Below, in pieces: positions 1 through 8,242 of a stretch of 15,100 nt of DNA. Position 1 is the stretch's first letter, and the number at the start of each line of letters is the position of its first letter. Source of the stretch: an uncultured Lachnospiraceae bacterium (lineage in GTDB: Bacteria > Bacillota > Clostridia > Lachnospirales > Lachnospiraceae). A program made the translations under genes and the position numbers. The notes beneath the pieces are model-generated. The model worked only from the letters and a program-made list of their open reading frames with translations. It did no database searches and was not told where the DNA came from. The stretch covers positions 1 to 15,100 of the forward strand of contig CAJOPI010000375.1 in assembly GCA_905236275.1 (NCBI GenBank), in the 5' to 3' direction.

Positions 1-816
1 ACCGGGTCTGTCCTCAAGACCGATAACTGAAACTCTTGTTGCATTTTTCTCTGCAGCTACACCGCTGACAAGCATTCCTTCCACTTTAACTACCTCCTTA
101 ATTGTAGTACCTTCTGATTCATTTAGACTTGAACGTACCACAAGAGGCACGTTATATTTCTTGGCAAGCTCAACCGAACGGTTATGAAGTACGCCTGCTC
201 CAAGTGTTGCAAGGTCAAGCATTTCATCATAAGTAATCTCGTTCATTTTGCGGGCATTCGGCACGATTCTCGGGTCGGCTGTAAATACTCCGTCCACATC
301 AGTGTAAATCTCGCACATATCCGCTCTCAAAGCCGCCGCAAGCGCTACAGCGGTAGTATCGGAGCCGCCGCGTCCGAGCGTTGTATAGTCGTCATATTTA
401 TTCACTCCCTGGAATCCGGTAATCACCACGATCTTCTTATTATCAAGCTCATGCCGGATACGTTCTGTGTCAATCCTCTTAAGTCTTGCATTTCCATAAG
501 ACCTTGAGCTGTGCATGGCTACCTGGAATGCATTCAGCGAAATCGCAGGAACATTAAAATAATGAAAAGCCATACTCATAAGTGCAACAGATGTCTGCTC
601 TCCCGTTGTGAGAAGCATATCAAGCTCTCTCTTCGGCGGATTGGGATTTATCTCCTTTGCCATATTGATAAGCACATCCGTCTGCTTTCCCATTGCCGAA
701 AGCACTACAACCACCTGATTTCCTGCGCGGTAATCATCAAGGCATCGTCTTGCCACATTAAAAATACGTTCTTTGTTTGCGACGGAAGTTCCGCCAAACT
801 TTTTTACTACAAGCAT
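1..816 (-). CDS. lysC: Aspartate kinase, C-terminus cut by window edge
   Basis: Phosphorylates L-aspartate with ATP, the committed step to lysine, threonine and methionine. I translated the minus strand by hand: 272 open codons run to the window edge, where families of this type are usually near 400 residues. The start ATG (814-816) follows a GGGAGGA ribosome binding site. Visible motifs are KFGGTS (residues 6-11, the N-terminal nucleotide/aspartate-binding signature), TTGE (about 78-81), GRGGSDTTAVALA (about 157-169) and YTDVDGVFTADPR (about 180-192). The last visible residues (VSGVAAEKNATRVSVIGL) open the first regulatory ACT domain. Such domains usually carry feedback inhibition by lysine and/or threonine, but which effector applies cannot be told here. 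It is the last visible gene of the pheB-hom-kinase-lysC operon, 29 bp after the gene before it. The symbol follows Bacillus usage; the isozyme class is not resolved. Confidence 0.96.
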   Translation of the reverse strand, partial: MLVVKKFGGTSVANKERIFNVARRCLDDYRAGNQVVVVLSAMGKQTDVLINMAKEINPNPPKRELDMLLTTGEQTSVALMSMAFHYFNVPAISLNAFQVAMHSSRSYGNARLKRIDTERIRHELDNKKIVVITGFQGVNKYDDYTTLGRGGSDTTAVALAAALRADMCEIYTDVDGVFTADPRIVPNARKMNEITYDEMLDLATLGAGVLHNRSVELAKKYNVPLVVRSSLNESEGTTIKEVVKVEGMLVSGVAAEKNATRVSVIGLEDRPG

Positions 817-845
817 TCCCGCTTCCTCCCTGTAACTTCTATGTC

Positions 846-2054
846 TTAATCAGTCTCGAATAACCTTTTTATGAGCATGGGACCTTCGGCTAAATAAAGC
901 CCTGATGCCTCGGCTTCTCTCTCGTTGTAATTCCATTCCCTGCTTAATTCCTTTGATGAGTCATATATCATAAAAGGAACTGCCTCCGAAGAATGGGTTC
1001 TTATTTCAATCGGAGTGGGGTGGTCGGGAAGTATCGCCATTCTGAAATCCTCACCCGCTGCCTTCAGACCGTCCACAACCCTTTTTATAACTCTTTCATC
1101 AAGCCTTTTTATTGACTCAACCTTCTTCTCAACGCTGCCCTGATGACCCATTTCGTCAGGTGCTTCCACGTGTATATAGGCAAAATCAAAGCCTTCCTCT
1201 GTGAGAGCCCTTATCGCCGCATCTGCCTTTCCTTCATAATTTGTATCAAGACCGCCGTTCGCACCTTCGACGATTTTCACCTCCATCGAAGAGCCTATGG
1301 CGATACCTTTAAGCAGGTCAACAGCCGAAATCATAACTCCCTTTTTGCCGGTCTTTTCCTCAAAGGGTGAAAGCATCGGTTTCGTCCCTGCTCCCCAGAA
1401 CCAGCAGCAGTTGGCAGGATTTAAGCCCTTTTTCTTACGCTCGAGATTCATGGGATGATTTTTAAGTATCTCATAGCTCCTTTCCATCATTCCCCTTAAA
1501 GCTTCATCAGAAGGGAGATATTCACCTATCACCTGTCCTAAATGGTCGTGTGGCTGCGAAAGCTCCACAACCTCGCCCTTATCCCATATAAGACAATGTC
1601 TGTAGCTCGTTCCCACATAAAACTTATAGGTCTCGTTTTCAAGCTCTTCCCTGACGGCATCGAGGAGTACCGCACAGTCTTCGGTAGAAATCTCTCCGGA
1701 GCTGTGGTCTAAGATTGTCTGTTCCGCAAAGCTTTTTCCCTCATCCTCCGTAAGCGTAACTATATTGCATCTCAGGGCAACATCGCTGTCCTTCATGGGA
1801 ACCCCGATAGAAAGCGCTTCAAGCGGAGACCTCCCCGAATAATATTTTTTCGGGTCATAGCCCAGTACCGAAAGGTTCGCCGTATCAGAACCCGGCTTCA
1901 TACCTTCGGGGATGGTATGCAGAAGACCTATTTCGGATTTCTTCGCAAGTATATCCATCGTCGGTGTTTCTGCCGCTTCGAGAGCTGTCCTTCCTCCGAG
2001 GCTTTCAATGGGACGGTCAGCCATTCCGTCACCTAAGACCAAAACGTATTTCAT
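846..2054 (-). CDS. Phosphoglycerate-mutase-like predicted homoserine kinase (ApgM family)
   Basis: A 402-residue protein of the alkaline-phosphatase superfamily, related to archaeal-type 2,3-bisphosphoglycerate-independent phosphoglycerate mutase. The N-terminal metal site shows as LVLGDGMADRP (5-15). The predicted nucleophile serine is S56 in PGSDTANLSVLGYDP. C-terminal metal ligands show as HVEAPDEMGHQG and LPDHPTPIEIRTHSSEAVPF. In Clostridia, proteins of this type lying beside hom and lysC are annotated as functional analogues of homoserine kinase (homoserine to O-phosphohomoserine). The position here, between hom (24 bp) and lysC (29 bp), supports that reading, and no GHMP-type thrB is visible. 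The ATG start follows a GGAGGAG site. The family call is secure; the substrate is inferred from context, and a genuine mutase role stays possible. Confidence 0.88.
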   Translation of the reverse strand: MKYVLVLGDGMADRPIESLGGRTALEAAETPTMDILAKKSEIGLLHTIPEGMKPGSDTANLSVLGYDPKKYYSGRSPLEALSIGVPMKDSDVALRCNIVTLTEDEGKSFAEQTILDHSSGEISTEDCAVLLDAVREELENETYKFYVGTSYRHCLIWDKGEVVELSQPHDHLGQVIGEYLPSDEALRGMMERSYEILKNHPMNLERKKKGLNPANCCWFWGAGTKPMLSPFEEKTGKKGVMISAVDLLKGIAIGSSMEVKIVEGANGGLDTNYEGKADAAIRALTEEGFDFAYIHVEAPDEMGHQGSVEKKVESIKRLDERVIKRVVDGLKAAGEDFRMAILPDHPTPIEIRTHSSEAVPFMIYDSSKELSREWNYNEREAEASGLYLAEGPMLIKRLFETD

Positions 2055-2078
2055 AATCTCCTCCGTATTGCTAAGCCC

Positions 2079-3308
2079 TTATACAGTCATATCCTTTATC
2101 CTGATACGGCTGATAACACCGCCGAATTTTTCAACCCTCGACTCAAATTCCTTCTCGCTCATCCTTTCACTGATAAAGCCTGCTTCGTCTGCCTTGCCTT
2201 CGAGCTCGATAATCTTTTCGGGGTTCATGAGGCTCTTTGCCTTATCAAGATTTTCCTTCTTTACCCTTACGAAAAATCTTCTCTCTTCGTTCTCAACGGA
2301 TGCAATATCAAGCTGCTTCGGGTTCCAGTTGAAGATCAGTGTACGACCGAGATGTCTTACTTCGTCAACCACGTCGGATACAACCGCACTTGCTGTAGGA
2401 AGCGAGCCTGCGCCTGCGCCGTAGAACATTGCATAGCCAAGCATATTTCCATGAACCAGTATAGAATTATAAACCCCGTTTACCGCATAAAGGGGAGTAG
2501 AAGCATCTATAAGGAAGGGCGAAACAAGGGCGTAGCAATGCTTTTCCCCGTCAACTACGGTCTTTCTGCTTGTTGCAAGGAGCTTGATCTTCATGCCCAA
2601 AGTCTTGGCATAATCGATATCGTCCTTGCTTATCTTTGTGATACCTTCCGTATAAATTTTCTTATAGTCAGCTGTTCTGCCATAGGCAAGCGATGAGAGG
2701 ATTGCAAGCTTTCTTACCGCATCATAGCCCTCAACGTCAGCCTCCGGATTTCTTTCGGCATAGCCCATTTCCTGTGCTGATTTAAGGACTTCCTCATAGC
2801 CTAAGCCCTTTTCAGTCATCTCAGTTAAAATATAGTTTGTTGTTCCGTTAAGGATACCTGTAATCTCATCTACATCATCAGCCGTAATCGAGCTGTTAAG
2901 CGGTCTGATGATCGGGATACCGCCGCCGCAGCTTGCTTCGAAGAGATAATTTACATTATTTGCATGAGCTGTGGCAATGAGCTCGGGACCGAACTCCGCA
3001 ACGAGCTCCTTATTCGAAGTACATACGCTCTTTCCCTCTTCAAGTGCTGCCTTTGTAAATTCATAAGCAGGATGAAGTCCGCCCATAACCTCGACTACGA
3101 CACGCACCTCCGGGTCTTTTAATATAACATCAAAATCATGCACGATTTTTTCCTGTATCGGGTCTCCCGGGAAATCCCTCAGATCAAGGACATATTTAAT
3201 TTCTATTTCTTCTTTTGCCTTATTGTTTATAATCTTTTGGTTTTTTGTCAGAACCTCAACTACTCCGCTTCCTACCGTACCATAACCAAGCACTGCTATT
3301 TTTGTCAT
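2079..3308 (-). CDS. hom: Homoserine dehydrogenase
   Basis: Reduces aspartate 4-semialdehyde to homoserine with NAD(P)H in the cytoplasm. The 409-residue protein starts with a Rossmann fold (AVLGYGTVGSGVVEVL, GxGxxG at 8-13). It carries the family's SNKEL lysine (K100), the glycine-rich GGGIPIIRPL (128-137), the catalytic segment DVEGYDAVRKL with K200, and GAGAGSLPTASAVV (297-310). Residues from about 340 to the end look like the small regulatory ACT-type domain of Gram-positive enzymes, usually tied to threonine feedback; the whole protein is slightly shorter than the roughly 430 residues of Bacillus Hom. The ATG is preceded by GGAAGG at a good distance. It lies 40 bp after the pheB-like gene and 24 bp before the PGM-like kinase, inside one operon. 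Confidence 0.96.
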   Translation of the reverse strand: MTKIAVLGYGTVGSGVVEVLTKNQKIINNKAKEEIEIKYVLDLRDFPGDPIQEKIVHDFDVILKDPEVRVVVEVMGGLHPAYEFTKAALEEGKSVCTSNKELVAEFGPELIATAHANNVNYLFEASCGGGIPIIRPLNSSITADDVDEITGILNGTTNYILTEMTEKGLGYEEVLKSAQEMGYAERNPEADVEGYDAVRKLAILSSLAYGRTADYKKIYTEGITKISKDDIDYAKTLGMKIKLLATSRKTVVDGEKHCYALVSPFLIDASTPLYAVNGVYNSILVHGNMLGYAMFYGAGAGSLPTASAVVSDVVDEVRHLGRTLIFNWNPKQLDIASVENEERRFFVRVKKENLDKAKSLMNPEKIIELEGKADEAGFISERMSEKEFESRVEKFGGVISRIRIKDMTV

Positions 3309-3348
3309 CTATTTTTCCTTCCTTTCAAAAAATTATTTCGTTTATCCT

Positions 3349-3798
3349 TTAAGCAAGGCTTTTTCCTAAAATTTTAACCGACTGGACACCATTCTTTTCA
3401 CTCATGGCTTCCACCATTGAAGAAACATCCTCTGTATCATTAAGAACCTGAACCGATATCGTAAGTGATGCAATTCCGTTTATCGGTATTGACTGATGAA
3501 TGGTCAGTATATTTGCCTTCGAGTCCGCAACCGCCTTCAGCAGCTCCGACAAAAGCCCTGGCTCATCATCCATCTGAACCGAAAGTGTAATTGTCGTCCC
3601 TTTGGTCGTATCATGAAAGGGCAAAATATCATCTTTATATTTATAAAAGGAACTTCTGCTTATTCCCACAGCTTCCGTCGCTTCCTGAACACTCTGAACC
3701 TTTCCGGACTCTATAAGCTTTTTTGCATTTACCACTTTTATAAGCACTTCCGGTATGGCACGCTCTGTTACAAGAAAATAGTTTTTTCCTTCTTCCAA
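3349..3798 (-). CDS. pheB: ACT-domain regulator, PheB family (UPF0735), TTG start
   Basis: A 149-residue protein of the PheB/UPF0735 type: a short N-terminal segment, a helix-turn-helix-like stretch (about 36-56, containing VGISRSSFYKYKD), and a C-terminal ACT domain (about 68-147). ACT domains bind small ligands, usually amino acids. The ligand here is unknown; the neighbours suggest an aspartate-family amino acid, while the family name comes from a Bacillus gene near pheA. I place the start at the TTG at 3796-3798, because ACGGAGGAAAATC sits just upstream and the resulting MEEGKNYFLV N-terminus fits the family. The upstream ATG at 3868-3870 precedes the -10 box of the operon promoter and cannot lie on that transcript. 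First gene of the threonine operon. A role in regulating it is inference. Confidence 0.85.
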   Translation of the reverse strand: MEEGKNYFLVTERAIPEVLIKVVNAKKLIESGKVQSVQEATEAVGISRSSFYKYKDDILPFHDTTKGTTITLSVQMDDEPGLLSELLKAVADSKANILTIHQSIPINGIASLTISVQVLNDTEDVSSMVEAMSEKNGVQSVKILGKSLA

Positions 3799-3860
3799 GA
3801 TTTTCCTCCGTACTTTTGCACTGTTCGCTCTCGGTGTACAAATGTGCGTCAATGAAAGAT

Positions 3861-3889
3861 ATAATAACACAGTATTTAATTAAATGCAA
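3861..3889 (-). promoter_or_regulatory. Promoter of the pheB-hom-kinase-lysC operon
   Basis: On the minus strand TTGCAT (3884-3889) and TATTAT (3861-3866) are separated by exactly 17 bp. A TG lies one base before the -10, giving an extended -10. The predicted transcription start near 3854 leaves a leader of about 55 bases before the TTG start of pheB. I saw no T-box, lysine riboswitch or attenuator in so short a leader. Confidence 0.7.
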
Positions 3890-3895
3890 GATATA

Positions 3896-4038
3896 AACAA
3901 AAAAAGCATTACATTTTCAGTCAATATTAATAAAATGATGTCAGGGTCAAAAGTCATCATCCATGGCAAGCTTGCTTGCCAGTGGGTGAATGACTTTTGA
4001 CCCTGGCATCATATAATACTGATTGAAATGTAATGCTT
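3896..4038 (-). terminator. Long palindromic hairpin with T-run, likely prfB terminator
   Basis: A 135-bp near-palindrome (3904-4038) starts 6 bp after the prfB stop and is followed on the minus strand by a run of seven T, then GTT. Outer arms AAGCATTACATTT (3904-3916) and AAATGTAATGCTT (4026-4038) match. Middle 23-bp arms (3935-3957 and 3990-4012) differ at one base, which would form a G-U pair. The centre is GGCAAGC-TT-GCTTGCC (3965-3980). The stem plus T-run has the form of an intrinsic terminator for secA-prfB transcripts, placed just before the next promoter. It is far longer than a usual terminator, so it may be a palindromic repeat or MITE-like unit that took on this role. Confidence 0.7.
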
Positions 4039-4044
4039 AAAAAC

Positions 4045-5166
4045 CTATTGTGCAGCCTTTCCTCCGTTTGCTTTCCAAACGAGATAGCCGTTTATGAAGG
4101 GGTCAAGATTTCCGTCGAGGACGCTGTCTGCCTGCGCCATTTCAACGCCGGTTCTCAGGTCCTTAACGAGCTGATAGGGCTGAAGGAAATACGAACGTAT
4201 CTGTGAGCCCCATGCGTTATCTTTAACCTCGCCGCGGATTTCAGAAAGCTTCTCCGCGTTGTTTTCATGTGCAAGCATAAGGAGCTTTGCTTTGAGCATC
4301 TGCATTGCCTTGTCCCTGTTCTGGAACTGTGACCTTTCGTTCTGGCAGGTAACTACAATACCTGTCGGCAGATGGGTTATTCTGATAGCGGACGAGGTCT
4401 TATTTATGTGCTGTCCGCCGGCACCTGATGAACGATAGGTATCAACCCTGATATCTTCAGGTCTTACTTCTATGTCGATATCCTCTTCTATATCGGGCAT
4501 AACATCAAGAGATACAAATGAGGTCTGTCTTTTTCCCTGCGCATTAAAGGGTGAGATTCTTACCAGACGGTGCACGCCCTTTTCAGCCTTTAAGTAGCCA
4601 TATGCGTTCTCTCCGTTTATCTGGAAGGTTGCACTTTTCAGTCCTGCTTCATCACCGTCAAGGGAGTCGAGAACCTCTACTGTAAAGCCATGTCTTTCAG
4701 CCCATCTGCTATACATTCTGAATAGCATGCTGCACCAGTCGCAGGACTCCGTTCCGCCTGCGCCCGCATTGAGCCTCAATATGGCATTATCGGTATCGTA
4801 CTCTTCCGAAAGAAGGGTTTTTATCCTGATTTTCTCATAAGACTCAAGGAAGGACTCATGCTCTGACTTTATTTCAGGTATCATTGTCTCATCGTTCTCG
4901 TCGTTTGCCATGTCTATCAGGTCAAATATATCGTTGAACTGACTTTCAAGCGTATTGTAGGTCTCTACATCGTTTTTCAGGTCTCCGAGTTCTTTTGACT
5001 GTTTCTGGCTCTTTTCAGGGTCATCCCAAAAGCCCGGTTCAGCCATCAAATGATTTAACTCGTCTATCCTGTTTGCCTTATTCTCCAAATCAAGCGATAC
5101 CTTCAGCTGTTCAAGCGGTTCCCTATACTGTTCCAATTCGAGTTTAATATTATCTAACTCTAACAT
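4045..5166 (-). CDS. prfB: Peptide chain release factor 2, no programmed frameshift
   Basis: Recognises UGA and UAA stop codons on the ribosome and triggers release of the peptide. The 373-residue protein is collinear with E. coli RF2. It has the SPF codon-recognition tripeptide at 205-207 and GGQ (peptidyl-tRNA hydrolysis) at 250-252, both at the E. coli positions, with serine at 246. Many bacteria make RF2 through a +1 frameshift at an in-frame UGA after codon 25. Here the frame is continuous: codon 25 is CTT (5092-5094) and codon 26 is GAT (5089-5091), so the autoregulatory UGA is absent. The ATG start follows AAAGGAAA. It lies 104 bp after secA in the same direction. That gap holds no clear promoter or T-tailed terminator, so read-through from secA is likely. 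Confidence 0.97.
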   Translation of the reverse strand: MLELDNIKLELEQYREPLEQLKVSLDLENKANRIDELNHLMAEPGFWDDPEKSQKQSKELGDLKNDVETYNTLESQFNDIFDLIDMANDENDETMIPEIKSEHESFLESYEKIRIKTLLSEEYDTDNAILRLNAGAGGTESCDWCSMLFRMYSRWAERHGFTVEVLDSLDGDEAGLKSATFQINGENAYGYLKAEKGVHRLVRISPFNAQGKRQTSFVSLDVMPDIEEDIDIEVRPEDIRVDTYRSSGAGGQHINKTSSAIRITHLPTGIVVTCQNERSQFQNRDKAMQMLKAKLLMLAHENNAEKLSEIRGEVKDNAWGSQIRSYFLQPYQLVKDLRTGVEMAQADSVLDGNLDPFINGYLVWKANGGKAAQ

Positions 5167-5270
5167 TTATTTCCTTTCTGTCATTGTACACATCAAGCCA
5201 TCAATCTAAGCCTCTGCAAAACTGTAATCATATCTCCAATGGCACTCTGCCTACAGTATCAGCGAGTGTC

Positions 5271-7856
<2,586 letters not shown>

Positions 7857-7939
7857 TTTACAAAAGCCCTTCTCTTTATATATCGTTAAAAAACTATGAA
7901 AACGCCGTCATTTACGACCGTTTTTTGCACAACTAACTT

Positions 7940-7975
7940 AGGAACTGTTACAAAATAAATTTATGAACAGTTCCT
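7940..7975. repeat. 10-bp inverted repeat at the secA transcription start
   Basis: AGGAACTGTT (7940-7949) and AACAGTTCCT (7966-7975) form a perfect 10-bp inverted repeat around an AT-rich 16-base spacer. It begins 2 bp downstream of the predicted secA -10 box, so it covers the start of transcription. It could be an operator or a 5' leader stem-loop. It lacks the GC content and T-run of a terminator. Confidence 0.6.
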
Positions 7976-7976
7976 T

Positions 7977-8005
7977 ATTTTACCAAAAATAATAATCTAT
8001 TTCAA
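7977..8005 (-). promoter_or_regulatory. Predicted secA promoter
   Basis: On the minus strand TTGAAA (8000-8005) and TAAAAT (7977-7982) are 17 bp apart, with TGG before the -10 (extended -10). The transcript would start near 7970 and have a leader of about 115 bases. That leader also holds a second small stem-loop, AAAACG...CGTTTT, around 7900-7925. Confidence 0.55.
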
Positions 8006-8040
8006 CACGAATAAAATTTATCAAAAAAAATTCATACATC

Positions 8041-8238
8041 TTAATAAGAAATAAAACTACCGGCGAGTCTTACGAGGAGTGCGGCAATCCACGCCACTGC
8101 ACACTGCCAGACTACTACTCCCACCGCCCATTTGCCTCCGAGCTCACGTTTTATCGAAGCAATTGCGGCAACGCAGGGCGTATAGAGAAGCGAAAATACA
8201 AGGAGCTCCGCAGCTGTGAGCGGAGAAATGATCGAAGA
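8041..8238 (-). pseudogene. feoB: C-terminal remnant of ferrous iron transporter FeoB
   Basis: The last 65 residues of a FeoB-like permease remain, from SSIISPLTAAELLVFSLLYT through the PCVAAIASIKRELG signature and a final hydrophobic helix to a natural TAA stop. Full FeoB proteins have roughly 650-800 residues with an N-terminal GTPase; none of that is here. The frame stays open upstream to a GTG at 8278-8280, but that part lies inside the cotH A coding end, matches no FeoB sequence that I recognise, and has no ribosome binding site. The recognisable similarity starts about 5 bases beyond the cotH stop, which marks a sharp junction. I read it as the untranslated relic of a deletion or insertion. 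A small two-helix membrane protein is the less likely alternative. Confidence 0.8.
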
Positions 8239-8242
8239 TACA

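Noticed and set aside
511..849. Plus-strand frame of 112 codons
   Set aside because: It lies antisense to aspartate kinase, whose minus-strand reading has full family motifs. The plus-strand product is rich in Cys, His and Arg, has no recognisable family and no ribosome binding site.
1912..2424. Plus-strand frame of 170 codons
   Set aside because: Antisense across the start of the PGM-like gene and the end of hom; low-complexity Ser/Phe/Leu composition typical of a shadow frame.
3799..3860. Lysine riboswitch or T-box in front of the threonine operon
   Set aside because: The predicted leader is only about 55 bases and shows no T-box sequence, specifier stem or terminator.
3799..3870. N-terminal extension of the PheB-like protein from an upstream ATG
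   Set aside because: The ATG lies before the -10 box of the operon promoter, and the TTG at 3796-3798 has the strong ribosome binding site.
5167..5270. Promoter or terminator between secA and prfB
   Set aside because: TACAAT occurs just before prfB but with no -35 at a proper distance. ACTGTA/TACAGT can pair but with a large loop and no T-run. Neither is good enough to list.
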